A stretch of 64,000 nucleotides of DNA. Source: Rotaria macrura. Taxonomy: Eukaryota; Rotifera; Eurotatoria; Philodinida; Philodinidae. The notes under the pieces were generated by a model, which was given only the letters and a program-made list of their open reading frames with translations, did not search any database and was not told where the DNA came from. Positions 50,563 to 62,679 of this stretch are shown in pieces (position 1 is the stretch's first letter; the number at the start of each line of letters is the position of its first letter). Location of the stretch: contig OENT01000299.1 in NCBI GenBank assembly GCA_900239685.1, positions 1-64,000 on the forward strand, in the 5' to 3' direction. Both the position numbers and the translations under genes were made by a program.

Positions 50563-50907
50563 TCAATCTAAATAATATGAGAAAAAGATAATTGATAACT
50601 TGCCGAATTTCGTCTTCCTGTATTTGAAATCCAACCGGTAGCCATAATTCATGCAGATTTCTGCCAACAAACAAAACATCTGCATTAACAATTGTAAAGA
50701 AGCAGTGATAGATTCACGTACATCATATTTTGAAGATCGGACAATGGGAAAGGTTTTTGTATGATAGAGTTCGATGTGTGCATAATGGTGGTTGTTCTCG
50801 AATGTTGAACCAACTAGTTCAGTTCCTTGTCGAACGTGATAAAAGTTGTCCAAATAGATAATTTCCGATAAAAGAATATTTCTATGAAAAATACGATGTC
50901 TAAACAA
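50563..50907 (-). CDS. Unrecognised open frame, possible gene fragment
   Basis: 114 codons with balanced protein-like composition (SEIIYLDNFYHVRQGTEL, ESITASLQLLMQMFCLLAEI, YGYRLDFKYRKTKFGKL). No neighbouring exon could be attached and no family is recognised. Confidence 0.35.
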   Translation of the reverse strand: MFRHRIFHRNILLSEIIYLDNFYHVRQGTELVGSTFENNHHYAHIELYHTKTFPIVRSSKYDVRESITASLQLLMQMFCLLAEICMNYGYRLDFKYRKTKFGKLSIIFFSYYLD

Positions 50908-51741
50908 ACTGAAGTCTTTATCTCAGTTGCCTTAGAAGAATCTTTTTACTAGGTTTGTGCAGCATCATATATCTTTTGATTCAGAAACTGTTTCATCGAA
51001 ACAGTAGTACTAGGCACTATATAAATAAAGATCTCAAAACTTTTGTCTACAATTGAAGTAGCAAAAGTTACAAAAAAGATTCGTAGCACAGATTTTTAGT
51101 TCCAAAACAACGCACATGACTATTTTGTTATCAATGGTAAGAAAAAGATCTTTTATTAACATAATCATTTGAGAATATTACAAGAAGATACTTCTCCACG
51201 TGTCAAATTATGGTACGTGTTTTCAAATGTATTGCTGTGATTTAAAGATCACATTCATAAATAATACGCGTAAGGGTATCAAAGAAATCAAGTTAACGTA
51301 ATTTAAACGTAATCCAATATCCAGCATCGCATAAGCACCGTCAACTTTCATTTAAGTTTAATTCAAAATAGATTTGACGAGTAGAGTCGGATTTATTCGA
51401 GAACTCTTGGTGAACATTTGAAATTTCTGATATACTTGGGTAGTTATAAGATGAACAGCTGTTTAAAATCGCAATATCAAACCATGCAACCAGATGAGAC
51501 CAAATCACATTTGTACAATCAGTTAGTATTTGACGCCGGCTCCCAATTAGTTCATATCAAAAAAAAAGAACAACTATGATTTAGGCCGAAATACGTCCAA
51601 GCTATTGATCCACTTCATTTTGGGTCATCGTAAATTATTTATTAACTAAGCAATAAAAAAATAATTTATTACACATATAAGTACACGTTTCATGTGCTAA
51701 TTTCTCTTCGAAATAATTAACATAGAGCATTTATACAAGTT

Positions 51742-52082
51742 CCCAGGTGAATGAATCCCATACCGAATCCGATAGGATCCGATGAAATCTTATGGGAATC
51801 CGGGTTGTGGAAACAGTAACCGATCCGACGGAAGAAACCTATTTTCTTATTTGAGTACGAATTAGCATTTAAACCCAACAGTACAGGCTTGTCTGATCAC
51901 ACGATGAAATCCAATCGGATTCCGATAGTAGGATTCGATAAAATCCAACACTAGGGATCCGAATCAGGAATCGCAACCAGGAATCCGATGGGACTTCGTC
52001 TGATAAGAGAAACTCCGGTAGAAACATGATCGGGTGCCTGTCGGATCCGATCAGATCCAATGGTCGGAATGATTCTCCTGGG
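51742..52082. mobile_element. Word-repeat inverted element (GGATCCGAT type)
   Basis: Ends cccaggtgaatgaatccca and ggaatgattctcctggg form imperfect terminal inverted repeats. The interior is dense in ggatccgat/atcggattc and related words on both strands. No coding. The end CCCAGGT also starts the 55261 element, so the two may share a transposase source. Confidence 0.65.
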
Positions 52083-52935
52083 TTGTATCTTTATATGTGA
52101 ACGAAAGAACGAAAAGAAATATAACGTTTGCAAACGAAATTCACGATTATCAAGTTGAAATTTCGTTTGATAATCCCTAACAAGAGATGGACTGATAATT
52201 ATTAAAAGGTGACAACGTTGATATCTATTCATAGATTTTCTTTTAATAATTTGCTAAATGAAACGATAGTGTACTTTTAAGCAATAGCATAGCAACCAAG
52301 AAATTACTGACGTAAAAAGTTGTTAGTTGGATTGCAAAAATTTAAACTTTATTTTTCAGGTTCACCATTTAGTTATAAAAGTAACAAGATGATTACCCAA
52401 AATTATATCGCTATTATGAATGTTTTATTTTTGATGCATTTAGGAGTGCAAATCAACTGAAGTTATTAACAAGTTAAAATTAATGAAGACAACAATCATA
52501 AGACATGGTATTTCTAATTACTGTTAATTTTTATCCTAAATCTACAAGAAAAGTTTCAAGTCCATAAAAACTATTTAGCATTGTCATACATAGAGATAAG
52601 AATGATTTTCATTTCCATGGATCCTTCTATGTTGTAATTTTGTACATCATTACCTATAAAAAATTATTTAATCAGCAAGCCATTCAATAAAAGACACCAA
52701 CTAGAACTGGCGTGACTTAAATGAAAATTAGATTGGAAATCGGCTAGAATTTTGTCTTGAAGATAACTATGCTCTACACTTATTCTACTTGATTACTTGT
52801 TCCTAACTGATTTTTGTCGAAGATATTTTGACCAGTGATACATGATGATTTCTGACGAAGTAATCAGCAAGTAACGAGAATATCAATAGATGTTTGAATA
52901 AAGAAAACCAGCTTTACCACAAATAACGGTGTCAC
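52083..52935. other. No gene seen
   Basis: AT-rich DNA upstream of the LINE insertion; no convincing exon. Confidence 0.4.
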
Positions 52936-53033
52936 ATTTGACTATAACATCATTCCTTCTTTTCGTTTGGTCGAGTACACACCGATTCTTACGTTCTATT
53001 TATCTTCACCGCTTACCATATATATCCCTCGCT

Positions 53034-54536
53034 ATGAATCATATACTGACGGGGTATGAATCACCAATGGACCCGGACATACAAAAGCAACTAACACCAA
53101 TGCAAAACCGGAAACAAACCACTGAAACGACGACAAACAAGCGTCCTAGAAGTTATGTATCTCCATTGGACCAACAGTAAACAGATGTTCATCGCAAAAT
53201 AGATACAAGTCATCAGCAGATGACTCATCCAGCCATTTATTCGAAAATATCATTTCCACCGATCGTTGTTAAATTTGAAATGGATCAAAAAGGCTCAATC
53301 AAAGAAATTACAGATGATTTAATCTTAAAATGGAAAAATCACCACGGGATTGATTTAATAATAACTGCACGATTTGGTCAAATGCATTCTCTTCTTGTGT
53401 TTGCTGATGACTCATCGACATTTGAATCTCTTTTAGATCCTAATCGATGACCAAGAACATTGAATGAAGTTGAAATTGAAGTTAACATTCCGCGTCAACT
53501 TCCTTCTGCATATTCACTTATCATTCAACAGTTTCATCGCAATTGGAATGAAAATGAATGGCTAACCGAATTGCAACAGCGTTATGTCTCGTTATATAGA
53601 ATTACAAGAATGCGAGTTAAAGACGGATCATCATTAAATGCAGTTAGAACCGATTTCAAATCAATCGAAGAAGTTAAAACTCTTATTAAATCAGGTAAAA
53701 TAAATATTGGTAGTATGATCCATCCATTAAAGCTGTACCATTTGTCGATACGTGTTAATAAATATTTAAAATGCCTGTGACATGATCACACGAAAAAAAG
53801 TTGCTCTCAACCTCGTCTATGTCCAAGATGTGCAGAAACACATTCACTCGAACACGGATGCCCCAATAATGAAAAATGTATTAATTGTAGCGGTGATCAC
53901 ATATCAGGTCATTCAACATGTCCAGTGGTGCAAGACAAACGTCGTGCTCTTGTAGAACAGGCAAAGGTACAAAGATCAGATTTACTTGTTCGTGCCGAAC
54001 TACAACAACAACACTATGATTATCAAGGTTATGATTATCCAGCTTCACAAAATGGCAACCAACTGCACCCATCGAACCATTTTCCACGTCAATCTAATGA
54101 ATCGTCACAAAAAACATATGCTCAAGCAACAATAAACCAGCGTGATCAACAACCATACAAGAATATAGAATACACGTTATCTTCTTTTTTAAGTAAAATT
54201 GAATGTCGGTTAGACGTATTTTCTTCTCGCCTGTCATCACAGCTATGTGAAATCGAAAAGGAAATCAATGTTTGTTCATATCATCAATTCAAAGTGGAAA
54301 ACATTATCAATGAAGTAATTCTTTCTTCAATTCAAGAATTAGGCCGTTTAGTATCACAATCAACCAAAAATCGAAATACACTTGAAGAATTTAATAAATT
54401 GAATATCAAAATCAATGAAATTTCGGTGAACCATAAATATCAATTGAACCATCTAAACCAGCCGCTGACATCTGATTACAATGATAATCCAGCAACAAAT
54501 GTCTCAAAACAAGAAATCAACATCATCGCAGTTTAA
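53034..54536 (+). pseudogene. LINE ORF1 (nucleic-acid-binding, CCHC knuckles), interrupted
   Basis: One frame runs from ATG 53034 to the stop at 54534-54536 with three internal stops: TAA 53178, TGA 53448 and TGA 53778. After an acidic-basic N-terminal part and an RRM-like middle come zinc knuckles (CPRCAETHSLEHGC, CINCSGDH...CP). The first knuckle appears damaged: the expected first Cys is Tyr (YLKC...) and a TGA falls inside it. A Tyr/Gln-rich region and a helical tail follow. ORF1 products bind the element RNA; this one cannot be made full length. Confidence 0.8.
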
Positions 54537-54722
54537 TAAATACAAATACATTGAATTGACGGACAAGCTACTACCTCGCTCTTAGACGAACTCTCTGTTC
54601 AACCAAAACAAATAGGTATGGAAATCTTAGTAGAAATATGCTGGACAAGGAATATACAAGTTCTTTCAAATTCATGGCAACATCAATATCACCAGCCTAA
54701 GATATAATCGATTGCATTGTCG

Positions 54723-57700
54723 ATGTTGCATTATAATATTCGTTACTTTTATTCAAATCAAGCTGATCTCATGGACATGGTGAATGTTTATTATCCATCA
54801 ATAATCTCAATCAATGAACTTGGTGCAGTAGTTCCGAATAAAATAATTAAACAACTGCTCTTCTCTTACAACGTTTATACAAAAGAAGGTATTAATCCTC
54901 ATGGTGGTGTTGTTCTTGCCATTGACAAAAAATTAAAATGTAAATTAATGAATATAAATGAACCCAAGATTATTGCAACTCAAGTCACAATTGAACATCA
55001 GTAATTCATAGTCGCAAGCATTTACTTACCACCAATGGATCAGCTTCCATTAGCTACAATGTCAACCTTGCTTCAGAAATCGAAAAACGTAATTATCGCA
55101 GGTGATCTAAATGCCAAGCATCTGGACTGGGGATGCTCACAAGTGAATAAAAAAGGACGAGATACGGCTCTCTGGCTCAACAAACACAACTTGAACGTAG
55201 TCGATGATGGTATCAAAACATCTCTACGTTCAGATACAACTATTGATCTCGTCATATCTACCCAGGTCAATCAGAACGATCCGTAAACGGTCGTAAACGA
55301 TGCAATTTCGGTGATATACGATGGTCGTGGCGGTCGATCGTTTACGAATGATCGTATACGAGATTATCACGGGTAAATACGGCAGTATTTAGGATGGTCG
55401 TTTACGGACCATTGCAAACGATACTGTAACGATCATCGCAAACAGTCCCTATTTCAATCGTATTTACCATACGGTGCCAGACCATGCGAGAAAATATTTT
55501 ACTAGGGCAATAATGTTTTTTTCTTAATTCCCGTTCGAGTTGTCCCTATTATTGCTTTTTATTTTGATCCGTCTCTTCTTTTCGTAAATCACAGCGCCCT
55601 CTCTTCTATTCTGTAATATGTGCATAAATTACACCAATCACTGTATCTACGTGATAACAGTTAGAAATAATTTCCTTTTCATTCTTTGCACATTTCATTT
55701 TCGTTTAGATGATGAGGGCATGACGTCTACTAACGGTAGGTAAAAGTTATTTATATTATTTAATTTTCAAATTATTCTTTTACTTTACTTAAATTTTATG
55801 TAATTATAGATTTAATTTTTTTTTCGATTTCTCTTAATTTTTAATTTATATCTAATTTTAGATTTATTTTTATTTCGATTGTTACTTCATTTTTTAATTT
55901 TTATCGGACTTTAGATTTTATTTTTATTCTAATTTTTATTTTATTTTTGCAAGCTTTTTATTTTACTTTTTTAACCTTTCATTTATTTCATCTTCATTGA
56001 AATCTATTTTTTTATTGTAATTTCTTTTATTTTTATTTTTTCAATAAATTAAATTTTTTACCTGAATCAATTTTTATCTGTTGCAAAAAATGTGGAGCGA
56101 AGTCTTAAAAAACTGCGGGAAAACAGATCGTTTACTGCCGTACACAACAGAGAATACTATCTGTATACGGCCACTGTAATTCTTCATTAACGGCCGTTTA
56201 CATCCCCGTATACGGTACGGAGAAATGCGTCCGTATTACTGCCCCTGTTAAAACGGGGTAATACGGCGCCGTAACGAGCCGTATTTTCATCGTAAACGGC
56301 AGTAATTACAACGTATCCTTGTCGTCTACGACCCTAAAAGACGCCGTAACGGTGTCCGTTTTACTTGACCTGGGTACTGAAGTACCTGAAACAACAGAAA
56401 ATCAATCTTTACCTTACAAAAGCAGTGATCATTTACCTATGTTATCGAAATTCCTTCGACTCAATGTAGCAGATAACAAGCTCGTCGTGCTTCGCACGAA
56501 TTGGAAATTATACTCAAATATTCTCGATGTTCTGCATGATCATCTTCATGCTGAACAAGAAAACTCGATGAATGACTCTGCCAATACATACAGTTGTTTC
56601 CTTTGTTTTCAACAATTTCTTGCTGCTCTTAAGCTTCGAGTAACAGTATGGAAGGAAGCCAAGCGAAAAACACCATCAATCCCAATGTCGTTATGAGTTT
56701 TACTCCATCACAAGCATTATCTTCAAAACCGATTTCGACACAAAAGGCAAGAAGAAGATCGATTAAGATTACGGTCGTGGAATATATTGATCAAACAAGA
56801 ACTTCGTACCCATCGACAAAGAACCTGGGAACAATTCATATTGAACGTCGCTTCCCCGAATCCAACTACATTCTGGAGTACGGTCAAAAAACTGAACAAA
56901 AAGAAGTCAATCGATTTCACAGCTATTACCGACGAAAGTATAATACATAGATCACCGGAAGGCATCGTCAAAAACCTAGCACAACATTTTACCAAACGCC
57001 ATGCACGACCAAAACTCAATATGTCAAATACAACTGATAGAGAAACTAATGAATCATGGCAATTGTACAGTGCAGCAGATCAAGATGGTATTAGATTAAT
57101 ATCCGAGCAGTCAGACCTTCGATTTAATGAACAAGACATTAAAAACGTAATTCAATCCTTGAAAAATAAAAACTCATCCGGATTTGATCAAGTGTCCAAC
57201 AAAATGATAAAAGGTCTACCGACTCAGTTCCACGCCATGCTTACACAAGCTTACAATGAACTATTCAGTTCAGCGTATTGGGGCAGCGAATGGAAAATAG
57301 CACGTACAATATGCCTTAATAAAAGTGACAATCCTGCACCAACTACAAGCCAGTTACGCCCGATCTCAATGTTGCCAGTATTAAGAAAGATATATGAAAA
57401 ATTATTTCTTCTTAGATTTAATACCTGGTCAACTAAAATGAACGTTTTACCTGCACAACAATCTGGCTCAAGGCCACATCAGACTACAACATCACGGGTC
57501 AATTGTGTATTGGAACAAATTACTCAATCGCTGCGTTATAATACATTTACTCCATAAGTCGTATAAATTGATTTCATGCAAGCATTTGATAAATTATGGC
57601 AGTAAGGATTGGTCCTAAAATTGAATAAAATCAACTGCCCTTCTGCCTATCTAGCATGGATCGTTAACTATTTCACAGGTCATTCTCTAAGAGTCGACTA

Positions 57701-58675
57701 TGGTTTAATAGAATCGGTATTAATCAACATCGAACGTGGTGCTCCTCAATGCAGTTGTCTTGTTCCAGTTATGTATGTGACTAATCATCACAATCTACCT
57801 CACATTTTTTCAAATCCTAAGAATGTTCATGCATATGTCGATGATATAGCAATCGTTTATACTCCACCAATGCATCTAAAATTTAAATACTAAGTTATTC
57901 ATATCGAAAAGAACATTAACAATGACATGCAAAATCTAAGGACATATGCGAATGACTGGCATCAACCCTTAAATCCGAAGAAAACCGAACTCGTTAATTA
58001 TCATAGGGCAGTACAAAGTCCTAAGTTAAATTTTTACTATGATGACGTAAAAATAATTCAAGCGAAATCGTTCAAATATCTCGGATTTTATCTTGACGCA
58101 AAGTTATCTTTCTGCAGCATGATAGACGCTCATTTATTAAGTTACGAAAAGCGTACGCTATATTAAAATTTATTCATCGGCAATTTCCATTATTTCTAAA
58201 ATTAAAAATTAAATTTTTCAATATGTGTGTTTGGCCCCATCTATACATGTTATCGACGATATCTTGTCTATTCTCAATAACATCTTGTGAAAGAGTAGCA
58301 GCCTTTTATCGAAGATGTCTGAGATTGATCTATTGTCTATTTCAATGTCCAACACAGGATTTACATGAACACTTCAAGCTAACTACAGTCGAACATCGAT
58401 TCAAAAAATGCCTATCGAAACGTATGAAAAGCATTCAACAACACGAACCAATATTCATCGATTCTGTACTACAAAATAAGCATCTATTTAATATGCTGTA
58501 TCATCAATATCGAATTAAAGTCAACATACGAAACATGCCATCTCGTAGACCAAGCAATCGAATCTCAGCGTTTCTTAATACGGACTGCTCTACCTTTTTT
58601 GATCAACTATATGTCAATTTGTTTTTAGCTAAGCTACTCATTCACTCAATAGTACCACCCTCACTTCATTTTTAA
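54723..58675 (+). pseudogene. LINE ORF2 (endonuclease plus reverse transcriptase), interrupted
   Basis: The endonuclease part has LHYNIRY, GDLNAKHLDW, TTIDLVIS and, beyond a nested insertion, SSDHLPML. The reverse transcriptase has LRPISMLPVLRKIYEK, DFMQAFDKLW (motif A), RGAPQCS (motif B; usually PQGS) and the catalytic YVDD. The C-terminal part (YRRCLRLIYCLFQCPTQDLH) is typical of LINE tails. In-frame stops occur at 55002, 56694, 57555, 57564, 57603 and 57891, and a frameshift lies between 58166 and 58223. The nested element plus duplicated TA is 1116 bp, a multiple of 3, so the frame is unchanged on its far side. Confidence 0.85.
55261..56374. mobile_element. Nested TA-flanked inverted-repeat element in LINE ORF2
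   Basis: The ends cccaggtcaa (55261) and ttgacctggg (ending 56374) are perfect 10-bp terminal inverted repeats flanked by TA on both sides (55259-55260, 56375-56376). With one TA kept, endonuclease coding is continuous across the site. Both arms are rich in words of the type cgtaaacggt, gtatacgg and acggccgt; the centre (55700-56070) is T-rich. No transposase frame. TA duplication suggests mobilisation by a Tc1/mariner-like enzyme. Confidence 0.88.
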
Positions 58676-58928
58676 CATTTACATATACTGTTATATTGTA
58701 AGAGAGAAATATTGTTACAAGTGTTACATGTTATAGAGTTTTATCATTATACTACTATATTGTTATAGAGTTCGACTCGTTTAGTGTCGTAGAATTATAT
58801 TGTTAATACCGTGTAGAGAGTCCGTCAGGACGTATCGCACAGCTTGTGATAAGACAGTCAGCACCTCATGGCGAATTCGTCATAAAATAAATATAGCGAT
58901 TATCAAAAAACAAATTTGACTATAACAT

Positions 58929-59376
58929 TTATTTGATTATCATCAATATGGTGATGGTGCACCTGAAAACATTTGTTTCTACGAGAATGATTGTCATGTT
59001 CTGATGTGATTTCAAGGTTCTTTTTATCTTTCTCGATCATTCTCTCGAACGTATTTTCAACGGTGTCCCTGTAATGAGATTGAAGGCGCAGAAATGTTTT
59101 GTTGCTAGAAGAACGAGCAACAAACTTCTTACCTTGTTTTTCAACACTTGAAAATTTCTCACTGAAACAGAACATGTTGTTATTGTCTCTGCTGCCTGTG
59201 ATTCAAAGGTAAGAGAAAAAGAAGCAATACTTCAAATAACAACGTTTGTGTTTATAAAACGTGAATGCGTAGTTCTCTACAAATGAAATCGAATATAGTT
59301 GAATTTTTCAAAGAGAAATACAACATGTACAACATTTGAGCGATAACTGCCCTGGTACATCAAAGCAGATATCCGT
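58929..59376. other. No gene recognised
   Basis: A 90-codon minus frame (58903-59175) overlaps the LINE target duplication and has no recognisable motif. Confidence 0.35.
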
Positions 59377-59586
59377 TACGGACCGTTGAGTGGACGCAGT
59401 TATACGAACCGTAACATCATTAAAATAGGGCCGTATACGGCCGTATTTTCACAGTATAGGATCCTTTATTACTGTGCCCAGAAATAGTACCGTATGCGGA
59501 GCCGTATAATGTGAAAATACGGCAGTATACGGGCCTATTTTACTGATGTTACGGTCCGTATAACTGCATCCACTCAACGGTCCGTA
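59377..59586. mobile_element. Palindromic element (ACGGACCGT/CCGTATACGG words), 210 bp
   Basis: The left end tacggaccgttgagtgg pairs with ccactcaacggtccgta at the right, and pairing continues through about 90 bp per arm (gcagttatacg, gtaacatca, gccgtatttt). It shares the words gtatacggcc and ccgtatttt with the nested element at 55261, so both probably belong to one family. It sits 400 bp upstream of the intact ART-LRR gene. Confidence 0.85.
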
Positions 59587-59991
59587 TCGTTCGACCGCGG
59601 TGATTATGTTTCTTGGATTTCATTTAAATATAAAGATTTTAGTAGTAAACAGTGATTGTATCAGCCGACTCAATAAATCTGTGAATTGGTATGATGGAAC
59701 AAATCTTCTTGTTCGTTAATCATCAGTTTTCTACAATAAAGCTTGAATCCCTATGAAACAGACGTGAAAACATGAATTTACTATGCTTAGAGATTGACTT
59801 CAAAAATGAATTATTGTAGTCGCTCGAACTTTTTATCAAACTGCACAAAGAATCAAATTTGATTTGACTGGTATGTGAGACAGCTGAAATTAGTGCATCT
59901 CTACATTTGATTGTAGTTGCCAGGTTCACAGAAGACCTTTGGATAATAAATACTTGTTTTATTCGATCGATTTGTAGATTTCGCAACCACA

Positions 59992-62679
59992 ATGACCGAT
60001 GAGTATCATGATCCATTTCGTTTCTCTGATATTGCTGGAGAGCCGATGCAAAGATTACAACAACTTTCAGGCTACGAGAATTTATCCTCGGTGTCTTTCA
60101 AATATGCTATCGAACCACTCATACCACATGTTACCGAAATAGAACATATGGTAGACAAGATCATTGAACGCAATATTCAATCACACGGTGGTTTAACTGT
60201 TGATGAATCTTCATCTATTGCATTATATTCAATGGAATGGTCTCCACGAGAAAACTCATTCTATGCCATCTTAAATAAAACACTAAGGAATACAAAACGA
60301 GAAGAATTACTACCCCCATGGTTCAAATTTCTAAAGCTTTTTCTAACAGCTCTTTCGAAGTTACCATCAGCTGGTTTACGCACTGTCTATCGAGGCGTGA
60401 AGTTAGATTTGAGAGAAAATTATAAGGAAGGTACGCGTATTGTTTGGGAGGGATTTTCATCGTGTACAACGACTGTTGGTGTTCTTGAAAATGATGTTTT
60501 TTTTGGAAAACGTGGCACAAGAACATTGTTTGCTATTGAATGTGCCACCGGCAAAGACATTCGTCACCATTCGTTCTACCCTAGAGAACATGAAATACTT
60601 CTACTTCCCGGACGAGAATTCGAAATCATTTCAATGATGAACATGGGTCATAAATTAACAATAATTCAACTCAAAGAAGTCGTACTACAAAATCCAAACA
60701 TAGTTTCCACTACATCATCCAGTCTTCCTGTGGTCCTCGATACGACTATCCCGACTGCCGAAACAGTAGTAGAGTCAGTACCAACTCACAAATCTGAACC
60801 TATCGTTCAAAAGAAGAAAGTCTCCTACATCAACAAGAGGATAAATGATGCCGGCATGCAACGTGTGATACAGGATGCACTCGTTCAAGAACAACGTGTA
60901 GAACTAGATTTGTCATGGAATGAAATTACAGATGAAGGTGCTGCGATGCTCACCAAAGCATTACTAAATAATACGGTAACATGGACTGTTTTTTCTATCA
61001 ATGAATATGGATCTAGGGAAGATGAGCACGAGGAAACTTGAGCACGGGTCGAGATCTCGCGATTTCGAGACAAATAGAACTCATTTGACCGCATCAACAC
61101 TTCAATACCACCCATACTCACATCTACACTCTTATGCTGAAATGATACCATCATCCAGTGCTTAAAAGAGAGACGTGGTCAAGTTTTCACATGTCCATTT
61201 TTCCGGTTCCCCATAATCTTGAGGCAAAACCATTATGAACAAACTTTTGTTATGAACTGTATTGTACATCAGTGCAATTAAACATTTCCATAAATCTTCT
61301 TTCCAATCATTTTCTGATACATATCAATACGTAAACTCTACTGTTCGGATTCACGACTCACCGTAAGCTGACAAGTAATTTATCCCACTTTCATAGAAAT
61401 TTTAGTTATTCCATCATTTTATTTATGTATAACAATACTAATATTTGACTTTTGACATAAAGACACTCACTCATCTCAATCTACAAGCAAATCGAATCGG
61501 ACCTATCGGAGCACAGAGTTTGGCAGATGTATTACAAAAGAACACAGTGATTTTCATTATTTGTTCATCTCTTTCATATCTCGTATACAAACGTCTCCTC
61601 AAAGACACTCACTATGCTCAATCTTTACAACAATCAAATCGAAGACAGAGGAGTGAAATATTTGGCTCATGCATTACAATATAACACAGTGATCCTAATT
61701 TTTCTTCGTCTCTTTTATCTTCCTAGTTGCAGTACGCTTTCATATAGACACTGACTACTTTAGATGTCTCTTGGAATCGAATTAGTGACAAAGGAGCACA
61801 GTATTTGGCTGATGCTTTGCGAAATAACAAGGTGATTCTAATACTCATTATAAGTCTCTCGTCGAACCACTATTCATATTTTATCGTACAGACACTCAGG
61901 ACACTAGATCTAACAGGCAATCGAATCGATGACAAAGGAACTCTATATCTAGCTAATGCATTAAAAATTAACAAGGTAAATCATAGTGTATCTCATAATT
62001 TTAGTCACACTTTTTTTACAAAGACTCTTACGACACTAAATCTCGGAGGCAACGAACTTGGAATTCTCGGAGCACAACATCTAGCTGATGGATTACAAAA
62101 GAATACTGTGATCATTAGTTATTCTACATTTCTGTCTTCTAGAAGTTCGATTCTCTTCAAATAGACACTCATAACATTGAATCTTGGTGGCAATCACGTA
62201 GGAGCTTTCGGAGCGCAACATTTGGCAAATGCAATTAAAAATAACATGGTGGTCTTCATTCTTTAGTTATTTACCATTCAACTCAATATTCATTCTTCTT
62301 AAAGGCACTCATCGAGATAGATCTTAATGGTAATGAAATAGGAGATAAAGGAGTGCAATACATAGCTGATGCATTACGTATCAATGCGGTAACCAATACT
62401 CCATCTTTCTCATATTCCCATTAACATTTTCATGTAGACACTCACTACTCTCGATCTCAGGAACAATAAAATTGGAAATAAAGGTGCTCAACGTCTAGCA
62501 GACAACTTGCGGAACAATCTAGTGAGTCTCTCTCACTCTCCCTAAATGTGGTGTCACAAAATGCGTTTTTTATTCAGATAATAACCACACTATATCTTGT
62601 AGAAAATCAAATCGGGGAAATGCTCGTAGAACAATTGCGGAAGATAATGGAACGTAATCAAGGATACACAAAATCATGA
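59992..62679 (+). CDS. ART-LRR protein: arginine ADP-ribosyltransferase domain plus ten LRRs, copy 3 (intact)
   Basis: Ten exons join in phase 0 to 585 codons: 59992..60975, 61463..61546, 61605..61688, 61748..61831, 61892..61975, 62024..62107, 62165..62248, 62305..62388, 62438..62521 and 62578..62679. Exon 1 encodes the ART domain. It has the full R-S-ExE set (YRG at about residues 134-136, FSS, and EHE in PREHEILLLPG), which predicts NAD+-dependent modification of arginines. A Ser/Thr/Pro-rich linker and a first LRR follow. Eight 84-nt exons each encode one 28-residue RI/NLRC3-type LRR, and the last exon a capping LRR. Introns 2-9 are 48-60 nt; intron 1 is 487 nt. No signal peptide, membrane segment or NACHT domain is seen, so a cytoplasmic sensor/effector is plausible but inferred. 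AATAAA lies at 62735. Confidence 0.93.

Larger units (their letters stand above)
52936..58928 (+). mobile_element. Non-LTR retrotransposon (LINE), complete but inactive, with 15-bp target duplications
   Basis: The sequence atttgactataacat occurs at 52936-52950 and again at 58914-58928, just after AATAAA-rich DNA and a short A-rich end (caaaaaaca). This marks a full insertion of about 5.96 kb (52951-58913). ORF1 has CCHC knuckles; ORF2 has an AP-type endonuclease and reverse transcriptase, the order of Jockey/CR1-type LINEs. Both ORFs carry stops and ORF2 also a frameshift and a nested element. Confidence 0.9.

Noticed and set aside
51951-52232. Open frame across the GGATCCGAT-rich element
   Set aside because: It overlaps repeat words of a non-coding element and has no recognisable motif.
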